From RDXT01 sp033765305 (GTDB taxonomy: Bacteria; Bacteroidota; Bacteroidia; J057), in assembly GCA_033765305.1 (NCBI GenBank), contig JANRID010000019.1:1-64000 (forward strand): a stretch of 64,000 bases of DNA, given 5' to 3'. The first letter of the stretch is position 1. Every line of letters begins with the position of its first letter. Position numbers and translations under genes: made by a program. The notes below the pieces were generated by a model that was given only the letters and a program-made list of their open reading frames with translations, did not search any database and had not been told where the DNA came from. Of the stretch, positions 16,808 to 26,740 are shown piece by piece.

Positions 16808-17473
16808 TCAGGCACGTTCGATGGCGGTGAAAAAGGCATCCAGCTTATGCGGATCGAGACGGCCGTGGCTGCGGACCCCGCTGCACAGATCCAAGCCGAA
16901 GGGCCCCACGGCGTCGATGGCTTCGCGTACATTGCCTGCATGCAGGCCGCCGGCCAGAAACACCGGCTTGTCCGCTGCCTCGCGGATGCGGCGGCTCATC
17001 TGCCAGTCATGCACCCGGCCGGTGCCGCCCAGCTCCTTGACGGCGAGGTTGGGATTGCCGCTGTCCAGCAGCAGCGCATCCACATACGGCGCGGCCTCCA
17101 GCGCCTCATCGAGCGAGGCCTCTCCGCGCACATGGATCACCTGCACGATCCGCACCGGCCCCAGCGCTGCACGCAGGCGGGGATACGCCCCCGGCTCCGG
17201 CGCATCGACAATCTGCACCGTGCTCGTCAGCACCCGGGCATGGTGGGCGATGATATCCTCCGCACGGGTTTCGCTTGTGAGCAGAAAGGTAGCGACCGGC
17301 GGCGGCGCTGCCTGTGCAATCTCCGCGATCAGGGGGTCGGGCAGAATGCCGGGCCCGGAGGGCATATGCCCCACCAGCCCCAGCGCGGAGGCCCCGAACT
17401 GCACAGCCATCCAGGCCTCCTCCACGCTGCTGATGCAGCAGATCTTTACATAGGGATATTTGCGCGCTTCCAT
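16808..17473 (-). CDS. Phosphoribosylanthranilate isomerase-like (TrpF family) protein
   Basis: A 221-residue beta/alpha-barrel. The TrpF signature is present with one change: VKICCISS at 9-16 instead of VKICGIT, keeping the catalytic cysteine (C12). The catalytic aspartate is D137 in LLLDSG, followed by GGTGRVHDW and the phosphate-binding DLCSGVRSHGRLD. So isomerase chemistry looks intact, but there are no other trp genes here and its partner is a hydroxyacyl-CoA dehydrogenase. It could be the true tryptophan enzyme displaced from its operon or a relative with another substrate. Start ATG at 17473; the long in-frame extension upstream has no homology. Confidence 0.78.
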   Translation of the reverse strand: MEARKYPYVKICCISSVEEAWMAVQFGASALGLVGHMPSGPGILPDPLIAEIAQAAPPPVATFLLTSETRAEDIIAHHARVLTSTVQIVDAPEPGAYPRLRAALGPVRIVQVIHVRGEASLDEALEAAPYVDALLLDSGNPNLAVKELGGTGRVHDWQMSRRIREAADKPVFLAGGLHAGNVREAIDAVGPFGLDLCSGVRSHGRLDPHKLDAFFTAIERA

Positions 17474-17613
17474 GCAGCAAAGATACAGGTTTTCGGATGG
17501 GCAGCCAGCGCCGGGCATTTTGCAGCCGGAGCACAGGTAATTTGTGTTTTGGTATATACGATATATTGTAATAAGAGGTCCGGATTTGCGTAGAATTATG
17601 CCTGCGGGCGGCA

Positions 17614-17621
17614 TATCTTTG
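17614..17621 (+). promoter_or_regulatory. Candidate -7 promoter element TATCTTTG
   Basis: TATCTTTG matches the Bacteroidota TAnnTTTG element and sits 19 bases before the ATG of the 17641 gene. No good -33 TTTG is at the expected spacing; a TTTG at 17585-17588 is 25 bases away. Confidence 0.45.
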
Positions 17622-17640
17622 CCATGACAGATGTAACACC

Positions 17641-18186
17641 ATGAACATGCTTCGCACCTTGCTCTTGCTTCTGGGATGGGCGCCCTGCCTGCTTTCGGCC
17701 CAGTCTTCCGCTTCCAACGGGCCTTTCCGCTACGTACCGCCCGCGCCGGAAACCTCAGGGCCGGAGCTGGCGTTCGAGGCCGAGATTCAATCCCTGCTGA
17801 TCGAGCGCTGGTCGCAGCGGGGAACAGCTGTCCTGTCTGCACAGCCTGCCGCAGTACCTGTCGAATGGGACGAGGCCTGGGCCGAGGCGCCCGGCAGCGA
17901 TGCCTGGGATGCTGAGCTGGAAGCAGCAGGTCTGGTCCGGGATTCGCTCCTCGCAGCCGCAGCCATGCAGGCCCGGCTTTGGCAGGAAGCCCATGCCATG
18001 CGCGAGGCGGTGGACCCGCGCACGCTGCGCCGGGATGACGCACCTCACGCCCTGGATTTGGAAGTTTTTGAAAATCAGACCCTTGCCGCACTGCATCAGC
18101 TCACAGTAGCTATCGAGGCCCAAGACCGGCAGATTGTAGCGATCGCCTCGCGTTACGCAGGGGATGCAGCCCCCGAACTGCGCTGA
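17641..18186 (+). CDS. Exported protein, unknown function
   Basis: A 181-residue protein with a clear signal peptide (MLRTLLLLLGWAPCLLSAQ) and a mature region predicted to be mostly alpha-helical and rich in alanine, glutamate and leucine. No cysteines suitable for a lipobox and no known motif are seen. Its helical, charged mature part may be periplasmic and coiled. A TATCTTTG element lies just upstream. The gene is followed by a small hairpin and then the 5-oxoprolinase gene on the same strand. I do not recognise the family. Confidence 0.65.
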   Translation: MNMLRTLLLLLGWAPCLLSAQSSASNGPFRYVPPAPETSGPELAFEAEIQSLLIERWSQRGTAVLSAQPAAVPVEWDEAWAEAPGSDAWDAELEAAGLVRDSLLAAAAMQARLWQEAHAMREAVDPRTLRRDDAPHALDLEVFENQTLAALHQLTVAIEAQDRQIVAIASRYAGDAAPELR

Positions 18187-18201
18187 CCGCTTCCCAAGCC
18201 G

Positions 18202-18226
18202 GATTCCTGCGTATCTTGCGGGAATC
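18202..18226 (+). terminator. Small hairpin between the exported-protein and oxoprolinase genes
   Basis: A nine-pair stem with one G-T wobble (GATTCCTGC and GCGGGAATC) around a 7-base loop, 15 bases after the stop at 18186. It lacks a T tract. It may be a weak terminator or a leader hairpin for the gene starting at 18238. Confidence 0.35.
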
Positions 18227-18237
18227 AGCGAGCGGTT

Positions 18238-21200
18238 ATGCAGGCGGAACAATGGCGTATAGCAGCAGACACAGGCGGCACCTTTACCGATGCCATTGCG
18301 ATAAACGATACAGGCGCTGTCCGGCGCATTAAAGTGCTCAGCAGCGGATGCCTCCGGAGTACAGTGCTGGAGGTATTGCCTTCCGGGGCGGCCCGCCTGG
18401 AAGCGCGCTGGGCGCATCTGCCCATCTTCAGCGGGTACGAGATCCGGGTGCTGGGGGCCGATCCGCCGCTGGCCGGCCGGGTCCGGACGCTGGAGCATGG
18501 CTGGCTGGATGCTAGCCTGGAAAAAACAGCCCTGCAGCCCGGCATGGCCGTTGAGCTGACTGCACATGAAGAGGCTCCGGTGCTGGCTGCGCGTCTGCTG
18601 ACCCATACCCCGCTGGATCAGCCGCTCCCGGTCCGCGAACTCCGGCTGGGCTCTACCAAAGGAACCAATGCCCTGCTCGAAGGCAAAACAGCGCCGGTGC
18701 TGCTCATCACCAGCCCCGGCCTGGGCGACCTGCCCCGGATCGGCGACCAGCGCCGCCCCCGCCTCTTCGAACTGAATGTGCAGAAGCCCGCTCCGCTCCA
18801 TGCTGCGGTGCTGGAAGCCCCGGCAAGGATGGACCGGAACGGCCAGATCCTTGAAGACCTCACGCCGGCAGCCTGCGCAGCGCTGGTGCAGGCTGCCCTC
18901 GCCTCCGGGTACCAGTCGGTGGCGGTGAGCCTGATGCATGCCTACCGGAATCCGGCCCACGAGCAGCAGCTGGAAGCTGCCCTGCGGCAGGCGGGCCTGC
19001 CCTGGGTTTCGGCGGGATACCGCCTGGCGTCCCGCATTCGCTTCTGGCCCCGCACGCAGACCGCACTGGTCAACGCCAGCCTGGAGCCAGTGCTGCGGGC
19101 GTATCTGGACCGGGTGCAGCAGGCCTTGGGCACCGCATCCTGCTATGTGATGACCAGCCAGGGCGGTCTGGCACGTGCAGCAGACTTTGCCGCCAAAGAC
19201 AGCCTGCTGAGCGGGCCGGCGGGCGGCGCAGCAGGCGCTGCGTATGCGGGGAGGCTGGCAGGCCGCAGCCGGCTGCTGACCCTCGATATGGGCGGCACCA
19301 GCACCGATGTGGCCCGGATCGAAGGCGAGCCCGAGCTGCAGGAAGAAACCCGGGTAGGGCCGGTTACCTTGCTGAGCCCCTCCCTGGCCATCGAAACGGT
19401 GGCGGCGGGCGGCGGCTCGGTCTGCTGGTACGACGGAGACAAGCTCCGGGCCGGCCCCGAAAGCGCCGGTGCCGACCCGGGGCCGGCTTGCTACGGCGCC
19501 GGCGGCCCCCTCACCCTGACGGACGTCAACCTGCTTGCAGGCCGGCTGGAGCCTTCTGCTTTCAGCATCCCCATATTTCCTGGCGCAGCTGAAGCTGCCC
19601 TGCAGGCACTTGCCGCTGCCTGCGGACTGCCTCCCGGGACCGTGGTGCAGGGGCTGCTGGAGATTGCCGACGAATCCATGGCCGATGCGGTGCGGCGGCT
19701 CTCGGTCCGCAAAGGCTATTCGCCGCAGGAGTATACGCTGGCCGCTTTCGGCGGCGCCGGCGGGCTGCACGCCTGCGGCGTTGCGGCCCGGCTGGGGATG
19801 GAAGAAATTCTGATTCCGGAAGATGCCGGCCTGCTGAGCGCGGTAGGCATCAGCCAGGCCCGGATCGAGCGGCTGGTCCGGCGCCAGGTGCTCCGCCCGC
19901 TGGCGGATGATACTGCCGCCGCCGAGCTCGAAGCCGCGGACGGACAGGCGCTGGAGGCCATCCGCGCTGAGCTCGCGCCGGGCCAGGAGCCGGAAATCCT
20001 GAGCCGGAGCGTGTTTATCCGGATGCAGGGCCAGGATTTTGCGCTGGAAGTCCCGGCTGGCCCGGATATGCAGGCCCGCTACGCCGAGGCCTACCGGCAG
20101 CTGTTCGGCCACTGGATCGGCCGCCCCCTGGAGATGGAGTCGGTGCAGGTACGGATTGCAGTGCGGGAAAACCGCCCCTTTCAGCCCGAAGCATCGGAAT
20201 ATGCTCCGTATCAGCCTGCCGCAGCGCGGTTCCGCGCCGGCAATCCCGTGTATGCATGGGAGCAGCTGAACCCCGGCGCCCGGATGGAGGGCCCAGCCCT
20301 GCTGATCAATGCCGCCGGCACGGTTTGGATTGCAGAGGGCTGGACCGCCCTGATCGATGCGCACCGGAATGCCCGCATCACGCGGCAGCAGCCAGCGGCG
20401 GCGGCCGGCAGCACCCAGCCCCGCCAGATTGCCCTGGAGCTGTTCACCCGCCGTTTTCAGGCTGCAGCCGAAGAAATGGGCGCCCTGCTGGAGCGGGTGA
20501 GCTTTTCTGTCAACGTCAAAGAGCGGCTCGATTACTCGTGCGCGGTCTTGGATGCCGAAGGCATGCTGATTGCCAATGCGCCGCATATTCCTGTGCATCT
20601 CGGCAGCCTGGGCGTATGTGTGCGGCAGGTGCTGAAGGCCCTTCCGCTGGGGCCGGAAGATGTGGCCATTACCAATCATCCCGGATTCGGCGGCTCGCAT
20701 CTGCCTGATGTGACGCTGATCGCGCCGGCGTACACGCCTGAAGGCACGCTGATTGGCTACGTGGCGAACCGGGCGCATCATGCGGAAATCGGCGGGACAC
20801 GCCCCGGATCGATGCCGCCCGATGCCCGTTCGCTGGCCGAAGAGGGGGTGGTGATTGCGCCAACTTATCTGGTTCGGGCCGGCGCAGCGCAATGGGATCG
20901 GATCCGGAACCTGTTTACGTCCGGCCCCTGGCCGAGCCGGAGCCTGGCGGAGAATATCGCAGATCTGGAAGGCGCACTGGCTGCCATCCGGGCCGGCCAG
21001 GCGGCCCTCCGGCGCCTGGCGGCTGCCCACGGGGCGCCGCAGGTGCAGCACTACATGCAGGAGCTGCGCGGCTACAGCGCCGGCCGGCTGCGCGCAGCGC
21101 TGTCCTGGCTGGAACCGGGCGAATATGCCGCTGCAGAGCGGCTGGATGACGGCTCCCGGCTCCAGGTGGCAGTCCGGCGCAAGCCGGATAGGCTGATCTT

Positions 21201-21960
21201 CGACTTTACTGGTTCGGCTCCGGTACATCCGGGCAATTTCAATGCGACTCCGGCCATCGTGCAGAGCGTGGTCATGTATGTGCTGCGCCTGCTGATCCGG
21301 GAGGATCTGCCGCTGAATGAAGGCTTGCTGGAAGACGTGGATCTCACCCTGCCTCCCGGCATGCTCAACCCGCCTTTCCCGCCGGATCCGGCGGCCTGCC
21401 CGGCTGTAGTGGGCGGCAATACCGAAACCAGCCAGCGGCTGACCGATACGCTGCTCAAAGCGCTCGGGCTGGCGGCCTGCAGCCAGGGCACGATGAACAA
21501 TCTGTTATTCGGGAATGCGCAGTTCGGATACTACGAAACCATCGCCGGCGGCACCGGCGCCGGGCCCGGGTTTCAGGGGGCAGATGCAGTGCATCAGCAC
21601 ATGACCAATACCCGGATCACCGATCCGGAGGTGCTGGAGTTCCGGTACCCGGTGCAGGTGACGGAGATGTCGGTGCGGCGCGGCTCCGGAGGGGCGGGCC
21701 GGTGGCGCGGCGGCGATGGGATCTGCCGCGAGCTGCGGATGCTGGAGCCGGTCTCGCTCACCTGTCTGGCGCAGCACCGGGTGGAGCAGCCCTACGGCAT
21801 GGAAGGAGGCGGAGCTGGAGCGCCGGGGCGGCAGCGGGTCATCCGGCGGGACGGGCGGGAAGAAGCGCTGAGCGGAGCCGGCCAGGCCGAACTGGAAGCT
21901 GGGGACCGCGTCCGGATCGAGACGCCGGGCGGCGGCGGATGGGGTACGCCGGAGGTGTAA
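18238..21960 (+). CDS. 5-oxoprolinase / N-methylhydantoinase A-B fusion
   Basis: A 1240-residue ATP-dependent hydrolase that joins the HyuA and HyuB halves in one chain, as in eukaryotic 5-oxoprolinase. The HyuA half begins with the phosphate-binding AADTGGTFTDAIAI and has the second ASKHA motif LLTLDMGGTSTDVARI; GAGGPLTLTDVNLLAGRL follows. The HyuB half starts near residue 725 (QIALELFTRRFQAAAEEMG) and contains NHPGFGGSHLPDVTL and a glycine-rich C-terminus (TPGGGGWGTP). It likely opens the ring of 5-oxo-L-proline to give glutamate, or a hydantoin. The fused form favours oxoprolinase. It is apparently monocistronic, with 311 bases of non-coding DNA downstream. Confidence 0.9.
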   Translation: MQAEQWRIAADTGGTFTDAIAINDTGAVRRIKVLSSGCLRSTVLEVLPSGAARLEARWAHLPIFSGYEIRVLGADPPLAGRVRTLEHGWLDASLEKTALQPGMAVELTAHEEAPVLAARLLTHTPLDQPLPVRELRLGSTKGTNALLEGKTAPVLLITSPGLGDLPRIGDQRRPRLFELNVQKPAPLHAAVLEAPARMDRNGQILEDLTPAACAALVQAALASGYQSVAVSLMHAYRNPAHEQQLEAALRQAGLPWVSAGYRLASRIRFWPRTQTALVNASLEPVLRAYLDRVQQALGTASCYVMTSQGGLARAADFAAKDSLLSGPAGGAAGAAYAGRLAGRSRLLTLDMGGTSTDVARIEGEPELQEETRVGPVTLLSPSLAIETVAAGGGSVCWYDGDKLRAGPESAGADPGPACYGAGGPLTLTDVNLLAGRLEPSAFSIPIFPGAAEAALQALAAACGLPPGTVVQGLLEIADESMADAVRRLSVRKGYSPQEYTLAAFGGAGGLHACGVAARLGMEEILIPEDAGLLSAVGISQARIERLVRRQVLRPLADDTAAAELEAADGQALEAIRAELAPGQEPEILSRSVFIRMQGQDFALEVPAGPDMQARYAEAYRQLFGHWIGRPLEMESVQVRIAVRENRPFQPEASEYAPYQPAAARFRAGNPVYAWEQLNPGARMEGPALLINAAGTVWIAEGWTALIDAHRNARITRQQPAAAAGSTQPRQIALELFTRRFQAAAEEMGALLERVSFSVNVKERLDYSCAVLDAEGMLIANAPHIPVHLGSLGVCVRQVLKALPLGPEDVAITNHPGFGGSHLPDVTLIAPAYTPEGTLIGYVANRAHHAEIGGTRPGSMPPDARSLAEEGVVIAPTYLVRAGAAQWDRIRNLFTSGPWPSRSLAENIADLEGALAAIRAGQAALRRLAAAHGAPQVQHYMQELRGYSAGRLRAALSWLEPGEYAAAERLDDGSRLQVAVRRKPDRLIFDFTGSAPVHPGNFNATPAIVQSVVMYVLRLLIREDLPLNEGLLEDVDLTLPPGMLNPPFPPDPAACPAVVGGNTETSQRLTDTLLKALGLAACSQGTMNNLLFGNAQFGYYETIAGGTGAGPGFQGADAVHQHMTNTRITDPEVLEFRYPVQVTEMSVRRGSGGAGRWRGGDGICRELRMLEPVSLTCLAQHRVEQPYGMEGGGAGAPGRQRVIRRDGREEALSGAGQAELEAGDRVRIETPGGGGWGTPEV

Positions 21961-22154
21961 GGATCGGCCGGGTGCGGTGCATTTCGCAAGCGGTCAACTC
22001 CGGCAACGGCAACTCCACCCGCCTGCGGTATTTTGATAATCAGCCTATTGGGCTGTCCTTTCGCATGTGCGGGCAGACGGATGCCGCTGTCCGCTTGCTT
22101 TGGCTGGTGTAATATCCGGATTCAACATAATTTTATTCCCCTGCCCTTCCCCGC

Positions 22155-22251
22155 TATCTTTGAATCATACAAGGCATTACGCCAGATACAGAAGCTAGGG
22201 GTTAGGGTTGACTCTCCCGGAAGGGATCGAGTCCCCTAATTTTTTTAGGGG
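22155..22251 (+). ncRNA. Possible small RNA (promoter plus two hairpins)
   Basis: TATCTTTG at 22155-22162 has a TTTA -33-like box at 22132-22135 with exactly 19 bases between, as in the Bacteroidota housekeeping promoter. Transcription would start near 22169. A first hairpin pairs GACTC (22210-22214) with GAGTC (22229-22233), with TCCC/GGGA stacked inside. A second pairs CCCCTAA (22233-22239) with TTAGGGG (22245-22251) around a T5 loop. There is no T tract after it, so the 3' end is uncertain. This is a prediction from signals only. Confidence 0.3.
22233..22251 (-). terminator. Hairpin downstream of the barrel-protein gene
   Basis: A perfect 7-base stem (CCCCTAA/TTAGGGG) with a 5-base loop, 20 bases past the stop of the minus-strand gene ending at 22272. 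It could terminate transcription on either strand. Confidence 0.45.
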
Positions 22252-22271
22252 TATCCCATCCGGAGGTTCCG

Positions 22272-23684
22272 TTACCAGAGCGAATACGAGGCGGTAGCGC
22301 CGATGCCCCAGGTATAGAGCTTTTTCTCGAGCCCGAGGGCGCCGGAGCCTTTGGTGCGCTGGAGGCTTTGCTGCACATAAGGCTCGACCTGGAAGGTGAA
22401 TCGGCTGGAAAGCTTCAGCTCGGTGCCGATGGAGAAGAACACATTCCCGGGATAGGTGATGAGGCTGCGGCGGTACTCGGCGGGCTTGAGCAGGCGGGGC
22501 TGGGCAAGGGGGATGCCGCCGTTCACCGGATTGGTGGGATCGAAGTGCTGATACGTTTCGGACAGGCTGAGCGCGGTCACCATGCCGCCCTGGGCGTAGA
22601 GCCAGATATTGGACTGCGGGTTCCGGTTGGCGGCAAAGCGGTAGCGGACAAGCAGCGGAGCTTCGAGGAGGGTCAGGCTGCCGTCGATGGCATGGGGATA
22701 GGAGCGGTCGAGGATGATGTAGTATTCATAGCTGAACTGTTTCCGGCTGAGCATCAGGCCGGAGACGATACTCCAGCCCTTTCGGATTTCTTTTTCGACC
22801 CGGATGCCGGCGGTAAATCCGGGCGGTGCCGCAGGGCCGGAGAGCTCGGCACGGGTGGCGGTATTGGCGGCATAGAGGCCCAGTTTGAGGCCGGTGAGGG
22901 TATGGCGGCGGCGGTGTGCGGCGGGGCGGAATGCAGGATCTGGCCCGGCCTGGGGTTCTGGCGCAGCCGGGGCCAGGGGCAGAATCTGGCGGGCGGGAGA
23001 CTGGGGGCGGGTTTCGGGCGCAGCGGGTGCGGTCCCGGCGGCCGGCGGCTGAGCAGCCGGGCCGGCGGCAGGTGCAGGCTGGTGAGCGGCCTGCGCAAGC
23101 GGAGCCGGCGCCTGCGGCGCCGGGATCCGGATGCCGGACGCAGCCGGGAGCTGCGCGAGGGCTGCCGTTCGGATCTGCGGCAAGGGCGTGCGGCGGAGTG
23201 TGTGGAGCGGTAGCCAGGCGGCGGCCAGAAGCAGGATCAGCAGCAGGCCCGCCGCCCGCCGGCGGCTGCGGGCAGGCCGGAAGCCTGCAGGATATTCCGC
23301 GTCGAGGAGCTGCGCCATGCGGCGCCAGTCGCGCCGGCTGCGGCGCGGCGTGTAGCGGGCAAGGGCGCTGCGGATTGCTGCCTCGGCAGGCTGGGCGAGG
23401 CGGTCGAGCATGGAAAGCCATGCCGCCGGGTGGTAGGGAGCGCGGTATGACTCCAGCACTTCAAACACAGACGCATCCAGCATCGCGCCTTCGAGGCGGG
23501 ATGCCAGCAGCGGCCAGTCTTCAGGGGGCTCAGGCTGCGGCAGGGAGGTCAGCCGGCTGCGGATCTGCGCATCGAAGGCAGCATCCTGGGCCGCTTCAAA
23601 CTGGTCCCATGCGTCCGCATCCTGCGGCAAGCTCCATTGATCTAACCGGTTGCGAAAATACTCGTCCAAGTACTTATCCTGCAT
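22272..23684 (-). CDS. Membrane-anchored protein with tryptophan-spaced repeats and C-terminal beta-barrel
   Basis: A 470-residue protein with three parts. The N-terminal part has tryptophans at 26, 57, 89 and 120, spaced 31-32 residues, each followed by a similar amphipathic helix (WDQFEAAQDAAF, WPLLASRLEGAM, WLSMLDRLAQPA, WRRMAQLLDAEY). A membrane helix lies at about 143-161 (AAGLLLILLLAAAWLPL) after a basic stretch. A long proline/alanine linker leads to a C-terminal barrel-like domain from about 285, ending ATASYSLW with a terminal aromatic. Its ATG overlaps the ECF sigma gene by 11 bases, so it is probably that sigma factor's partner or regulator. A helix and a barrel in one chain is topologically odd. 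Confidence 0.75.
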   Translation of the reverse strand: MQDKYLDEYFRNRLDQWSLPQDADAWDQFEAAQDAAFDAQIRSRLTSLPQPEPPEDWPLLASRLEGAMLDASVFEVLESYRAPYHPAAWLSMLDRLAQPAEAAIRSALARYTPRRSRRDWRRMAQLLDAEYPAGFRPARSRRRAAGLLLILLLAAAWLPLHTLRRTPLPQIRTAALAQLPAASGIRIPAPQAPAPLAQAAHQPAPAAGPAAQPPAAGTAPAAPETRPQSPARQILPLAPAAPEPQAGPDPAFRPAAHRRRHTLTGLKLGLYAANTATRAELSGPAAPPGFTAGIRVEKEIRKGWSIVSGLMLSRKQFSYEYYIILDRSYPHAIDGSLTLLEAPLLVRYRFAANRNPQSNIWLYAQGGMVTALSLSETYQHFDPTNPVNGGIPLAQPRLLKPAEYRRSLITYPGNVFFSIGTELKLSSRFTFQVEPYVQQSLQRTKGSGALGLEKKLYTWGIGATASYSLW

Positions 23685-24249
23685 ATTGCTCTCCCTTCAC
23701 CGTACGCACCATCCGGGACCGGGTTACCATCTGCTGCAGCTTGGCACGTGCCTTGGCCAGATTGGACTTGGAAGTCCCCTCGCTGATGTGCAGCATTTCG
23801 CCGATTTCCTTATGGGAATAGCCCTCGATGGCATAGAGGTTGAACACCATCCGGTAGGCCGGCGAGAGGCGCTGGATCATCGCCAGAATCTCTTCCGCGC
23901 TCAGATCCGACACCACATCCTGCACATCCACCTCGTGCACCGCATGATTGATCTCCACGAGGCTGGGATGCTTGGCCGTCTTGCGGTAGTGGTCGATGGC
24001 GGTATTGACCATGATCCGGCGGATCCAAGCTCCGAGGTTAGTGCCGCGGGTAAACTTCTTCAGATTCCGGTACACCTTGATGAACCCTTCGTGGAGCACA
24101 TCCCGGGCCTCTTCCCGGTCGTTGGTGTAGCGCATGCACACCACCATCATGGCGCCGTAATACCGTTCGTATAGAATACGCTGGAAATTGCGCATTCCGC
24201 TGATGCAGCCTTCTACAATTTCATCCTCTTGATACTCAGATGGCCTCAT
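23674..24249 (-). CDS. ECF-type RNA polymerase sigma factor
   Basis: A 191-residue sigma-70 family factor. Region 2 is seen as FQRILYERYYGAMMVVCMRYT, then DVLHEGFIKVYRNLKKF and GAWIRRIMVNTAIDHYRK. Region 4 is LSPAYRMVFNLYAIEGYSHK followed by EIGEMLHISEGTSKSNLAKA. It should direct transcription of an envelope or stress regulon. The downstream gene overlaps by 11 bases and encodes a membrane protein likely to control it. An AACGT-AGA-ACGTT dyad at 24264-24276, 15 bases upstream of the ATG, may be an autoregulatory site. Confidence 0.92.
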   Translation of the reverse strand: MRPSEYQEDEIVEGCISGMRNFQRILYERYYGAMMVVCMRYTNDREEARDVLHEGFIKVYRNLKKFTRGTNLGAWIRRIMVNTAIDHYRKTAKHPSLVEINHAVHEVDVQDVVSDLSAEEILAMIQRLSPAYRMVFNLYAIEGYSHKEIGEMLHISEGTSKSNLAKARAKLQQMVTRSRMVRTVKGEQYAG

Positions 24250-24379
24250 GGGGTTCGATGGTTAACGTAGAACGTTTGTCGCATGCGCCCGGTTGCTTGG
24301 TGGAGGTCAGATGTGAAATTGCTTTCCGAGATGTAAGTTATGCTTTTTCCGCGAGAAATCTATCTGTAAATTCGCCATC

Positions 24380-24406
24380 CCGATTCGGAACTGAATCGGT
24401 TTTTTT
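24380..24406 (+). terminator. Intrinsic terminator in the recQ leader, no gene in front
   Basis: CCGATTC (24380-24386), a 6-base loop, GAATCGG (24393-24399), then seven Ts (24400-24406). This is a textbook intrinsic terminator on the plus strand. The upstream gene is on the minus strand, so it does not close any coding gene. It lies 92 bases before the recQ start. Confidence 0.75.
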
Positions 24407-24497
24407 ATAACTTATCCTAGCAAAGCCTGTCTTATATGCAGGCAGCGCGACGGCCCTTCCCGGAGGGCGGCGCGCAGGAAATAACGGAACAACTGCT

Positions 24498-26690
<2,193 letters not shown>

Positions 26691-26740
26691 GCGCCGGGAC
26701 GGCCCGGCCGGTTCTCAAACATTCAACTCAGTTATCAAAC

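Larger units (their letters stand above)
21961..22271. other. 311-base gene-free interval with a promoter match and two hairpins
   Basis: No credible reading frame is present. The interval holds a candidate plus-strand promoter (TTTA at 22132, 19-base spacer, TATCTTTG at 22155-22162) with no plus-strand gene after it. Two hairpins follow at about 22210-22233 and 22233-22251. It may contain a small RNA as well as the terminator of the minus-strand gene ending at 22272. Confidence 0.6.

Noticed and set aside
17755..21228. A 1157-codon open frame on the minus strand inside the oxoprolinase gene
   Set aside because: It is the antisense shadow of a well-supported enzyme. GC-rich sequence suppresses stop codons on the opposite strand, and the translation is rich in Gly, Ala, Arg, His and Gln without any domain.
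18238..21960. Acetone carboxylase or acetophenone carboxylase identity for the HyuA-HyuB fusion
   Set aside because: Those enzymes have separate subunits and extra partners that are not here; the single-chain form fits 5-oxoprolinase better.
22190..22210. GGGGTTAGGG-like telomere-style sequence
   Set aside because: A chance run of a few bases in a bacterial chromosome, with no tandem array.
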